From Candidatus Uhrbacteria bacterium (lineage in GTDB: Bacteria; Patescibacteriota; Patescibacteriia; UBA9934): a stretch of 38,127 nt of DNA. This document shows positions 31,384 to 38,127 of the stretch, piece by piece (the first letter of the stretch is position 1; each line of letters opens with the position of its first letter). The stretch spans positions 1 to 38,127 of the forward strand of contig JAUYIW010000022.1 in assembly GCA_030688135.1 (NCBI GenBank). Reading direction: 5' to 3'. Under the pieces are notes generated by a model. It had not been told where the DNA came from and did not search any database. It saw only the letters and a list, made by a program, of their open reading frames with translations. A program made the position numbers and the translations under genes.

Positions 31384-32790
31384 ATGAGAACTATAAAATT
31401 TCCAACTATAATCGTGGCAATAGCAATCGTAATAGTATCGGCATTAGTGAGTCCGAATCAGGCTTTTGCTTATGACCAAAACTATATTTTAAGTGACTGG
31501 GATTTAACCGATCCCTTTGCCCTTGATTTAAATCAAATCCAAAACTTTCTAGAACGTGGCTATTTAGCTGATTATAAAACCGAGGATTCAGAGGGCGACG
31601 TTCGCTATGCCGCGGACATTATTTGGAATGCAGCGCAAAACTACAATATTAGTCCTAAATTCCTTCTTGTTCTTCTTCAAAAAGAGCAAAGCCTAATCGA
31701 AGACGATAGCCCAACCGAAAAACAGCTTAGCTGGGCAACCGGCTACGCTGTATGCGACGATTGCTCAATGAGCGCCCCATCGATTCAACGCTGGAAAGGC
31801 TTTGGTAAACAAGTTAACTCTGCTGCAATGCAATTTAGCGAAGGATACCTAGCTGACATCGAGGCTACCGGCTCGACTCAGGGAAAGTACGGCCCTGGCA
31901 TTCCAGTTGAGATTGATGGCGAAATAATCGTACCGGCAAACGCAGCAACAGCTGCCATGTATGCTTACACTCCGCACATTCATGGAAATATAAACTTTTC
32001 TAGAATTTGGGAGCGCTGGTTTAGCATTCAATACCCTTCTGGAACTTTGCTCAAAATCGCAGGCGAATCCGGAGTCTATCTAATCGAGTACGGTTACAAA
32101 CGACCAATAGAAAGCTGGAGCGCGCTTCTTTCTAGGTTTAATCCTTCACTAATGATTGAAGTTGCTAAAAACTCTCTTGATCTATATCCAGACGGAAACC
32201 CAATAGCCTTCCCAAACTATTCCCTTTTGCAAGATGATGACGGCAATATTTACTTGCTCGTTGATGACTCATTACGCCACATCGACAGCATGGAAACTTT
32301 CCGCTACATTGGATTTGCAGAAGATGAAATTGTTAAAATCGAAAATGATGACTTAGCGTATTTTGAAAAAGGGCTTCCGCTTACAATGCTAAGTGCCGAC
32401 CCTGGCGAGCAACTTTTGCAACTATCTAGCAATGGTGCGATGTTTTATATAAAAGATGGTTATAGGCATGCCATCACCGACAAAGCAATTTTGACTGCTA
32501 GATTCCCTAACGCTTACTTGCAAAGTGTACAAGCAGTGGTAGTTGAGCAATACGCAGAAGGTCGTGCACTAACTCTACCTGACGGATATTTGATTAAATC
32601 TACCGATAGCCCCGCAGTGTACGTTATTAGCGAAGGCGAACGTAGATCTATTGGATCTGAAGAAATATTTCTTTCATATGGCTGGTCTTGGGATGATATT
32701 GTAGAACTTTCACCTTCTGCGCTTAACCTTCATCCTTTAGGACTCGCAATCGATAATCCACTTGATACTCTAATGCTCGCTACCGAATAA
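31384..32790 (+). CDS. secreted lysozyme-like (SLT) protein with C-terminal repeats
   Basis: 468 aa from ATG 31384, chosen because the signal peptide (IVAIAIVIVSALVSPNQAFA) follows and the -10 lies just upstream. N-terminal domain: ISPKFLLVLLQKEQSLIED places a candidate catalytic Glu (E101) as in lytic transglycosylases; GYAVCDDCSMSAPSIQRWKGF, in part CDDC and RWKGFGKQV, follows. The C-terminal half has four copies of a 50-70 aa motif of the form VYxIxxGxRRxI-S-E-F---G(F/W), such as YVISEGERRSIGSEEIF. Likely a wall-binding or peptidoglycan-processing exoprotein, common in Patescibacteria. Confidence 0.85.
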   Translation: MRTIKFPTIIVAIAIVIVSALVSPNQAFAYDQNYILSDWDLTDPFALDLNQIQNFLERGYLADYKTEDSEGDVRYAADIIWNAAQNYNISPKFLLVLLQKEQSLIEDDSPTEKQLSWATGYAVCDDCSMSAPSIQRWKGFGKQVNSAAMQFSEGYLADIEATGSTQGKYGPGIPVEIDGEIIVPANAATAAMYAYTPHIHGNINFSRIWERWFSIQYPSGTLLKIAGESGVYLIEYGYKRPIESWSALLSRFNPSLMIEVAKNSLDLYPDGNPIAFPNYSLLQDDDGNIYLLVDDSLRHIDSMETFRYIGFAEDEIVKIENDDLAYFEKGLPLTMLSADPGEQLLQLSSNGAMFYIKDGYRHAITDKAILTARFPNAYLQSVQAVVVEQYAEGRALTLPDGYLIKSTDSPAVYVISEGERRSIGSEEIFLSYGWSWDDIVELSPSALNLHPLGLAIDNPLDTLMLATE

Positions 32791-32850
32791 CTTACCACCT
32801 ACAGACTACGAATCTTTTACAGGCGTACAGACTGAATTATGAGTTTCTCG

Positions 32851-32889
32851 ATCTGTAAATCTGTAACGATCTGTAATCCGTAGGTAACC
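32851..32889 (+). repeat. TCTGTA/GTAGG dispersed repeat, copy e
   Basis: Three ATCTGTA units followed by CCGTAGGTAACC. Lies 9 nt before the start of the next gene. Confidence 0.75.
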
Positions 32890-32898
32890 CCGCATACT

Positions 32899-33690
32899 AT
32901 GCTCGTTTTTGCAGCATTCACTCCACACTCACCGCTTCTCCTACCTTCCATTAATAAGACGCAAATGGATAAGGTGGAAAAGACTACTTCTGCCATGCAA
33001 GAATTGGCCGATGAACTTTACGCTTCGCATCCTGATGTTATAGTTCATATTTCTGAACATCCAACTATTTATCCAGATGCGTTTTCAATCAACCTAAGCG
33101 ACCCTTACAAGTTTGATCTTTCAAGTCTTGGTGATTTAGGCATTACACGTACCTTTAGACCAGACATAATGCTAATCGATAGACTGCAAAGATCTTTGCG
33201 TGCAGAATCACAACCTATTACTCTTACAACGGACTACGCACTACATTATGCTTCTGCGGTGCCATTACTGCTCCTAACAAAGGAATTGCCAAATGTGCAG
33301 CTTGTTCCAATTTCTTTTAGCGAGCTTCCTCCAAAGGATCATTTTCACTTTGGTCAGGCTTTGAAAGATATGATATTTGCAAGTGATAAACGCATTGCGG
33401 TAATAGCAAGCGGAGATATGTCGCACGCGCTAACAAGTAATGCTCCTGCAGATTTTCATAAAGACGGCCAAATTTATGATGATAAAATTCAAGAAATTAT
33501 TGCTCAAAGAAATTCTGCCGGACTGCTCAGCCTAAGCCCAGAAATAGTAGCGAACGCAAAAGAAACTTCTTACCTTCCTTTAGCAATTTTTTTTGGACTA
33601 CTGGACAAGGTTTCTATGACGCCACAAATATTAAGTTACGAGGCACCGTTTGGAGTTGGCTACCTTACCGTTAACTTTGTTCTGAAATAG
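32899..33690 (+). CDS. LigB/MEMO-type extradiol dioxygenase-fold protein
   Basis: 263 aa. The family's opening AAFTPHSPLLLPSI with its metal-ligand His, a central IVHISEHPTIYPDAF and the conserved IASGDMSHAL (metal ligand) fit class III extradiol dioxygenases/AmmeMemoRadiSam system B. No partner AmmeMemoRadiSam gene is visible here, so the substrate is unknown. priA follows after 16 nt. Confidence 0.85.
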   Translation: MLVFAAFTPHSPLLLPSINKTQMDKVEKTTSAMQELADELYASHPDVIVHISEHPTIYPDAFSINLSDPYKFDLSSLGDLGITRTFRPDIMLIDRLQRSLRAESQPITLTTDYALHYASAVPLLLLTKELPNVQLVPISFSELPPKDHFHFGQALKDMIFASDKRIAVIASGDMSHALTSNAPADFHKDGQIYDDKIQEIIAQRNSAGLLSLSPEIVANAKETSYLPLAIFFGLLDKVSMTPQILSYEAPFGVGYLTVNFVLK

Positions 33691-33706
33691 AATTATCAAA
33701 TTAGTC

Positions 33707-35515
33707 ATGTTTGCAGAAATATATCCAATACTACGTCTGCCCCGAGGCTTTGAGTACTTTGACTACTCCATCCCACAGTCAATGGTCGTGCACGCCGGAG
33801 ATATTGTAAAAATATCATTTCGTAACAGGCCAGTGCTCGGAGTAATACGAGCAACTAAAACGTCGAGCGATATAAAAAATATTGCACCAATTGAGGAGGT
33901 TGTCGCCTCTGCTTTTTTCACTTTGGGCGATATTTTGCGCTACGAAAATATTGCAAAATCTATAATTCAATCCCCTTCATCGATTATATTTTCTGCAATG
34001 TATGGATATAAAAAGAGAGAGTTTAGGTGGAGTCAAGAAAATTCAGTAAAGGCACCGCTGTCTGTTTCAAATCTAGTTGGTGAAGAGATTAAAAATGCAT
34101 TAAAAATGTTGAACACAAATAGTAACCTATTCGTGCAGACATCAATTGAAGGCCTGCTGTCACTTGCGACCATCCTGAACAAAAAATTTGAACATCAAAT
34201 TTTAGTATTAGTCGCTAGACCGGGAGACGTAATGCAAATCGAAAAGTTACTTGATTTTGGATTAAAGTCTGCTTATCTCCATGGGAAAGTAAGCGGAGCA
34301 CAAAGAGATTCAATAATTCAAGGTTGGCAAAATGGAAATATTAAAGTGCTCGTTGGAACAAAGCAGGCGTCACTCATTCCTGCAAAAAAACTCGATGCAA
34401 TCTTAATCGCAGAAGTTGATAGCGAAGACCATTCAAGCTGGGACAGAAACCCACGTTACGATGCAAGGCTTTCGGCAGAATTACTTGCTAAACAACATAA
34501 ATGTAAATTAATATTATCTGCTCCACTGCCACGTTTAAACGACTATATAAATAGCGACCGTAAGATTCTTTGGTCAGGCAATGCTGATTGCGATATAGTT
34601 TCGCATAAAGCAGAAGAGCAAAAAACTCAAATTCCATTGATATCTGACGACCTATATAAGGCCATATTCAACACTTTACAAAACGGCAAATCTGTGCTAC
34701 TCTCGTACAACCGTAAAGGATTTGCAAGGCGTTTACAGTGCAGCTCCTGCGGGCACATTCCATTCTGTGGAACATGCGGAGCGGTCCCAATTGTTCGTGA
34801 AAATGACCTTGCATGTCCGGTTTGCGAAGCCATAATGTGGATACCAAAGAAATGTCCATCATGTTCGGCTGTTAGACTATACGAAAAAGGAATTGGAAAT
34901 CAAAGATTAAAAACTAAGTTAAGTAAGGCTTTTCCAAACGCAAAATTGGAGATAATTGAAAAATCATCTAAACAATTCTATAGCACAGATAGGCTCGTAG
35001 AACCTTCAATAATCCTTGCTACCGAATATTATTTTAGACAGATCCATGGAATATTTAAAAGACCAAACTTTGGCCTTGTGGCAGAACTTGCTTTTGATCT
35101 TCATCTTTCAGACTCCCGCTATGATGCCTCAGAATATGCTGCACAGCGCTTGCATAGGCTAATGCGAATTGCAGAACAGCAAAAGGCTGAGTGCATTGTT
35201 CAAACCTGGCTACCCGATATTGTTAAAAAAATGCTTAGGTCTGAACGGTTTCTACATGACGAATTAGATATTCGGAAAACTTATAAATTACCGCCTATTC
35301 TTAATCGACTCACTATTAAACCTGCACCTACGGAGGGTCTAACACAAAATCTAGTTGATGTAGACATGCAAACTGTGGACGATAGTGCGGTAATTAGGTA
35401 TCCTGAAAGCCAAGTATTAAATCTGTACAATGTACTAAAAAATCTTCCAGTAAAATCAATAATCATTCCAGAACTTACTCGCTATGACGCTCAAATTAAT
35501 TCTAAAACATCCTAA
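33707..35515 (+). CDS. priA: PriA-like primosomal protein, ATPase motifs degenerate
   Basis: 602 aa, shorter than E. coli PriA (732). The N-terminal 3'-DNA-binding domain is intact (PRGFEYFDYSIP, GDIVKISFRNRPVLGVI). Where helicase motif I (GxTGSGKTE) is expected the protein has LFVQTSIEGLLSLA, with no GKT; motif II (DEEHD) is replaced by EVDSEDHSSW, though NPRYDAR remains. Eight zinc-binding cysteines are kept (CSSCGHIPFCGTCG, CPVCEAIMWIPKKCPSC). It probably keeps a replication-restart structural role without ATP-driven unwinding. def overlaps its 3' end by 32 nt. Confidence 0.87.
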   Translation: MFAEIYPILRLPRGFEYFDYSIPQSMVVHAGDIVKISFRNRPVLGVIRATKTSSDIKNIAPIEEVVASAFFTLGDILRYENIAKSIIQSPSSIIFSAMYGYKKREFRWSQENSVKAPLSVSNLVGEEIKNALKMLNTNSNLFVQTSIEGLLSLATILNKKFEHQILVLVARPGDVMQIEKLLDFGLKSAYLHGKVSGAQRDSIIQGWQNGNIKVLVGTKQASLIPAKKLDAILIAEVDSEDHSSWDRNPRYDARLSAELLAKQHKCKLILSAPLPRLNDYINSDRKILWSGNADCDIVSHKAEEQKTQIPLISDDLYKAIFNTLQNGKSVLLSYNRKGFARRLQCSSCGHIPFCGTCGAVPIVRENDLACPVCEAIMWIPKKCPSCSAVRLYEKGIGNQRLKTKLSKAFPNAKLEIIEKSSKQFYSTDRLVEPSIILATEYYFRQIHGIFKRPNFGLVAELAFDLHLSDSRYDASEYAAQRLHRLMRIAEQQKAECIVQTWLPDIVKKMLRSERFLHDELDIRKTYKLPPILNRLTIKPAPTEGLTQNLVDVDMQTVDDSAVIRYPESQVLNLYNVLKNLPVKSIIIPELTRYDAQINSKTS

Positions 35516-35981
35516 TGACCAACTCCTGAAGGTCTCTGAACCGCTGAGTGATGAAGACATAAAGTCTGATTCAACGCAACGGTTGATTGATGATATGCTT
35601 CTAACTATGAATACCGAAAAAGGTATTGGTCTTGCTGCTCCACAGGTTGGAGTTCATAAAAGATTGTTTGTTCTCGATCTCGGAGATGGCCCTATAGTCT
35701 TGATTAATCCGAAAATTATTTCAAGATCTACAAGAATGATTGAAACCACAGAAGGCTGTCTTTCAATTCCTGGTGTTTGGGGTGTTGTTGCACGACACAA
35801 AAGCGTTAAGCTAAAAGCAAAAAATAGAAAAGGCGAACCTATTCGAGTTAAAGCTAGTGGCCTATTTTCTGTAGTTTGCCAACATGAAAATGATCACTTG
35901 GACGGCATTCTATTTATCGATCGTGCAGATAGAATTTTAGAGGGTGAAGAAATGTTGGAAGGTGCTGAAGCAATTATTTAA
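35484..35981 (+). CDS. def: peptide deformylase
   Basis: 165 aa. Removes N-formyl groups from nascent proteins. All three motifs: GIGLAAPQVG, EGCLSIPG (Cys ligand) and QHENDHLDG (two His ligands and catalytic Glu). It overlaps priA by 32 nt and precedes fmt, a common arrangement linking formylation and deformylation. Confidence 0.97.
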   Translation: MTLKLILKHPNDQLLKVSEPLSDEDIKSDSTQRLIDDMLLTMNTEKGIGLAAPQVGVHKRLFVLDLGDGPIVLINPKIISRSTRMIETTEGCLSIPGVWGVVARHKSVKLKAKNRKGEPIRVKASGLFSVVCQHENDHLDGILFIDRADRILEGEEMLEGAEAII

Positions 35982-36003
35982 CAACGAAATCTACCAGTGT
36001 ACT

Positions 36004-36043
36004 AATCTGTATATCTGTAACTATCTGTACGTCAGTAGGTACC
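36004..36043 (+). repeat. TCTGTA/GTAGG dispersed repeat, copy d
   Basis: Three ATCTGTA units then GTCAGTAGGTACC. It matches the inverted copy at 7522-7562 at most of 40 positions. It lies 14 nt before the ghost fmt start. Confidence 0.75.
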
Positions 36044-36057
36044 TGGTAAATCGAACT

Positions 36058-36174
36058 ATGAAGATCGTTTTCTTTGGCACACCGGAATTCTCAGTAAACT
36101 TCCTCGAGGCATCGCACATTTCCCCTATCCATCCTGAGGAGCTCAGCTTATCTGCGACGAAGGATCTTTCGTAA
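36058..36174 (+). pseudogene. ghost 5' end of fmt, now a 38-codon upstream ORF
   Basis: The first 20 codons (MKIVFFGTPEFSVNFLEASH) copy the fmt start with seven synonymous changes and two amino acid changes, then run into a CATCCTGAG repeat and stop at 36172-36174, 1 nt before the real fmt ATG. The mainly synonymous differences imply that both copies were once selected as protein. It may now couple translation to fmt. Confidence 0.8.
36130..36171 (+). repeat. CATCCTGAG...GAAGGATCT repeat, copy 3
   Basis: CATCCTGAGGAGCTCAG ... CGAAGGATCTTTCG, inserted between the ghost and real fmt starts. Confidence 0.65.
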
Positions 36175-36175
36175 T

Positions 36176-37129
36176 ATGAAAATAGTATTTTTCGGTACAC
36201 CGGAATTTTCAGTAAACTTCCTCAAGGCATTGCACGCCGACGAGGATATTTTAGTATCTGCAGTTGTGTGTCAGCCTGACAAAGCCGTAGGACGAAAACA
36301 GATTTTGACTGCACCACCTACAAAAGTTTTTGCACTACAAAATAATATTGATGTTATCCAACCAGATGACTTACGTTCAAGCGTTCAAACTGTTCAAACG
36401 TTAAAATCAATTGGAGCCGATGCATTTATTGTAGTTGCATACGGCAAAATTATTCCTGACGAAATTTTACAAATACCCAGACTTCGCACATTAAACGTCC
36501 ATCCTTCCCTTTTGCCAAAGTATCGCGGACCTTCACCAATGCAAAGCGCAATTTCTGCTGGAGAAACCGAAACAGGTGTTTCAATAATGATACTAGACGC
36601 TAAAATGGATCATGGACCAATACTTGCTCAAGCAGTGATTAATCTTGAAGCCTCTGAAACCATTGAAACTCTTGAAACGAAAGTAGTAGATGTTGGCGCT
36701 CCGCTACTCATTGATGCATTAAAAAAATACGCAACCGGACAGCTCGAAGCCAAAGATCAGGATCACGATAAAGCAACGATTTGTAAATTACTATCGCGCG
36801 AAGATGGCGTGATTGATTGGAGAGAATCAGCCGAAGTAATTGAACGTAAAATTCGCGCCTACCAACCTTGGCCTGGAACTTCAACACTGTGGAACGATAA
36901 GTCGCTTAAAATTCATAGAGCGTGTATAGCCCGTGCTCATGATGAGTTGGAAGAAATTCCTCTCAATCTTAAACCCGGCCAAGTTAAAATCGTAAATCAT
37001 AAACTCTATATCGGCACAGGTAAAGAAGCGCTTGAAGTTCTCGAGCTTCAACTTGAAAGTAAACAAAAAATGAAATCAGAGGCCTTCGTAGCCGGCAATT
37101 CCGATATAAACGATATAATGCTCGATTAA
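36176..37129 (+). CDS. fmt: methionyl-tRNA formyltransferase
   Basis: 317 aa, full length. Formylates Met-tRNAi using 10-formyl-THF. N-terminal Rossmann-like domain with VFFGTPEFSVNFLKAL, VCQPDKAVGRKQ, and the catalytic region LNVHPSLLPKYRGPSPMQSAI (in part NVHPSLLPKYRG, with the Asn-His pair) and GVSIMILDAKMDHGPIL (Asp). A C-terminal OB-like domain binds tRNA (KIRAYQPWPGTSTLW). The start is immediately after the ghost ORF stop. The palindrome at 37155 follows. Confidence 0.97.
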   Translation: MKIVFFGTPEFSVNFLKALHADEDILVSAVVCQPDKAVGRKQILTAPPTKVFALQNNIDVIQPDDLRSSVQTVQTLKSIGADAFIVVAYGKIIPDEILQIPRLRTLNVHPSLLPKYRGPSPMQSAISAGETETGVSIMILDAKMDHGPILAQAVINLEASETIETLETKVVDVGAPLLIDALKKYATGQLEAKDQDHDKATICKLLSREDGVIDWRESAEVIERKIRAYQPWPGTSTLWNDKSLKIHRACIARAHDELEEIPLNLKPGQVKIVNHKLYIGTGKEALEVLELQLESKQKMKSEAFVAGNSDINDIMLD

Positions 37130-37154
37130 GGAAATTCAATTCGCCTTACACTTC

Positions 37155-37196
37155 AAAATACATCTATTGGTCCGATCGGACCAATAGATGTATTTT
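37155..37196. repeat. perfect 42-bp palindrome, TCCGATCGGA family (copy C1)
   Basis: Same core as copy A1 but with different arms (ACATCTATTGG / CCAATAGATGT), and still perfectly symmetric, so the arms changed together. 25 nt after the fmt stop; a likely terminator for the priA-def-fmt run as well as a family member. Confidence 0.9.
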
Positions 37197-37255
37197 AGTA
37201 TTTTCAATATTTCGCTAAAATTAGCATAAGAATACGGCTAGCTTAAATTTCACGA

Positions 37256-37289
37256 AACATGTATTGGTCCGATCGGACTAAAACATGTT
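37256..37289. repeat. palindrome, TCCGATCGGA family (copy C2)
   Basis: Left arm AACATGTATTGG resembles C1; right arm CTAAAACATGTT is the A type. Two mismatches between arms. Centre 97 bp from C1. Confidence 0.85.
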
Positions 37290-37337
37290 GATGCTAAATC
37301 AAGGTCAAAATACAAAATCCACTGCTTTTATATGTAT

Positions 37338-37393
37338 TTCACAACAATTATTTCACAACAATTAATTCACAACAATTAATTCACAACAATTAA
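37338..37393 (+). repeat. 14-bp tandem repeat, four copies
   Basis: TTCACAACAATTAA repeats at 37338, 37352, 37366 and 37380 (the first with one change). It ends 2 nt before the -35 of the next gene, the position of an activator or UP-like element. Confidence 0.9.
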
Positions 37394-37395
37394 CG

Positions 37396-37424
37396 TTGAC
37401 AATACAGCATCAATGTGCTATTGT
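37396..37424 (+). promoter_or_regulatory. promoter of 37452-37838
   Basis: TTGACA (37396-37401), 17 nt, TATTGT (37419-37424). The tandem repeat abuts its upstream side. Confidence 0.8.
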
Positions 37425-37451
37425 TGCTGCTTGCTAACAAAGGAGTGAGAC

Positions 37452-37838
37452 ATGAAATCTTTGCAAGAAGGCTTGATTGGACTCGGTCTAGTGTCAGGCC
37501 AAGCTCGAGCCGAACATGCCGTGAAAAGCATGGAGGAAGATGATGCACTGAGCGCTCGAAATGGTAGAGCAGGAGCTAGCGCACTGTCACTCATTGACTG
37601 CAAAAACGTCCGAGAATTCCGCCACGTAGCAAAACGCCTCCTCCTTCGTCGCTCTGCGGGAATTAGGGAGCTTATAACTACCGCATACGAGCTTCCCGAT
37701 GACGCATCGCGGAAACGCCTAATATGGCAGCTCCAACAGGTCTCACGAGGCCTGATGATGATCGATGAAGAAAAAAGGGATCAATTTCTCAACCGTGCAC
37801 TACGCGGGTCAAACCCGATGTTTAACACGGACTTCTGA
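37452..37838 (+). CDS. hypothetical small protein
   Basis: 128 aa, predicted soluble and mostly alpha-helical. SD AAAGGAG is 7 nt upstream of the ATG. Arg-rich middle (REFRHVAKRLLLRRSAGIREL) and a second helix (DDASRKRLIWQLQQVSRGLMM). No family recognised. It has its own promoter, an upstream tandem repeat array and a terminator, and its coding sequence looks richer in G+C than fmt. Confidence 0.75.
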   Translation: MKSLQEGLIGLGLVSGQARAEHAVKSMEEDDALSARNGRAGASALSLIDCKNVREFRHVAKRLLLRRSAGIRELITTAYELPDDASRKRLIWQLQQVSRGLMMIDEEKRDQFLNRALRGSNPMFNTDF

Positions 37839-37856
37839 GCTCAATCGTGTCCGTAG

Positions 37857-37888
37857 CCGCCCTCTCAAAAGGAGGGCGGTTTCAATTT
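37857..37888 (+). terminator. terminator of 37452-37838
   Basis: CCGCCCTC (37857-37864) pairs with GAGGGCGG (37872-37879), followed by TTTCAATTT. Confidence 0.8.
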
Positions 37889-37893
37889 GAAAA

Positions 37894-37922
37894 CCCACCC
37901 GCATAATACGGGTGGGAATTTT
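37894..37922. terminator. second hairpin, likely terminator of the minus-strand gene
   Basis: CCCACCCG pairs with CGGGTGGG (37909-37916), loop CATAATA. T-rich on the plus side (AATTTTC) and TTTTC on the minus side, so it can stop transcripts from either direction. Confidence 0.7.
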
Positions 37923-37946
37923 CATTAAACATCGTCTATAGAAATG

Positions 37947-38127
37947 TTATTTATCTACAGACATCGCAGGGCTCATTTCTGCTATTGGTTTGAGTTTTTT
38001 TGATCGTGATTTTATTTCAGCTAATTTTAAAGTTAGTCCTTCAAAATCTAAAAATGGCAAAACAAACAACATTGTAATAAGGCCAATTGGATGATTCAGA
38101 TACGGTGAAAAAATATGCACAACAAAC
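37947..38127 (-). CDS. C-terminal fragment of a gene running off the right edge
   Basis: Open for 59 sense codons on the minus strand, ending with TAA at 37947-37949. It encodes a hydrophobic segment (HPIGLITMLFVLPFLDFEG) then a basic tail (LAEIKSRSKKLKPIAEM...SVDK). Probably the end of a membrane protein. Too short to name. Confidence 0.5.
   Translation of the reverse strand, partial: FVVHIFSPYLNHPIGLITMLFVLPFLDFEGLTLKLAEIKSRSKKLKPIAEMSPAMSVDK

Larger units (their letters stand above)
37130..37395. other. palindrome- and repeat-rich spacer after fmt
   Basis: Contains two TCCGATCGGA palindromes (37155-37196 and 37256-37289) and a tandem 14-bp repeat (37338-37393). No gene. Confidence 0.7.

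Noticed and set aside
37338-37393. CRISPR array
   Set aside because: The 14-bp units are directly adjacent without spacers.

Overview
The window looks like a chromosome segment of an ultra-small Patescibacteria/CPR-type bacterium, a placement inferred from gene content. It carries compact housekeeping genes, a DUF5654 protein, a PriA whose ATPase motifs look degenerate, secreted lysozyme-like and M23 proteins, few Shine-Dalgarno sequences and several apparently leaderless promoters. TGA is used as a stop (for example at the end of the gene at 37452-37838), so the SR1/Gracilibacteria TGA=Gly code does not apply.

Layout. 39-691: a solitary PaaX/Cas2-like gene bracketed by palindromes with the core TCCGATCGGA. 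829-1374: a small membrane protein. 1575-7513: greA, lysS, a nucleotidyltransferase, serS (preceded by a large structured leader), alr and ftsQ. 7675-8550: a membrane protein, followed by about 1 kb of repeat-rich non-coding DNA. 9629-13766 (minus strand): an M23 peptidase, gltX, a WecG/TagA glycosyltransferase and a small membrane protein. 13916-15817: a long acidic lipoprotein with a myxobacterial AgmX/TonB-like C-terminus. 16050-18844: clpB behind a CIRCE operator. 19093-20806 (minus strand): a DUF5654 protein, a MazG-like protein and a HExxH protein. 20896-20972: tRNA-Ala(GGC). 21178-29493 (minus strand): a seven-gene type I restriction-modification operon, hsdM (with a fused MerR HTH), an unknown gene, hsdS, a small basic gene, dinD, hsdR and a YgjP-type protease. 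30189-31260: a lipoprotein gene and an array of GTTC-headed repeats. 31384-37129: a secreted lysozyme-like protein, a LigB/MEMO-like protein, then priA, def and fmt, with a ghost 5' end of fmt. 37452-37838: a small unknown gene. A gene fragment runs off the right edge.

Two styles of gene expression coexist. Housekeeping genes have weak or no SD and sometimes an extended -10 (TGnTATAAT) only 6-9 nt from ATG. Five isolated single-gene units (829-1374, 7675-8550, 13916-15817, 30189-30683, 37452-37838) each have a -35/-10 promoter, most have an AGGAG-type SD, each ends at a hairpin terminator, and they encode mostly membrane or lipoprotein products of unknown role.

The intergenic DNA holds at least six distinct dispersed or phased repeat families. 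The most striking candidates for new biology are the TCCGATCGGA palindrome family with its Cas2/PaaX-like gene, the 129-nt leader hairpin of serS with tandem G-A loops and a kink-turn-like junction, the four-site operator of the MerR-fused hsdM, and the GTTC-repeat array.
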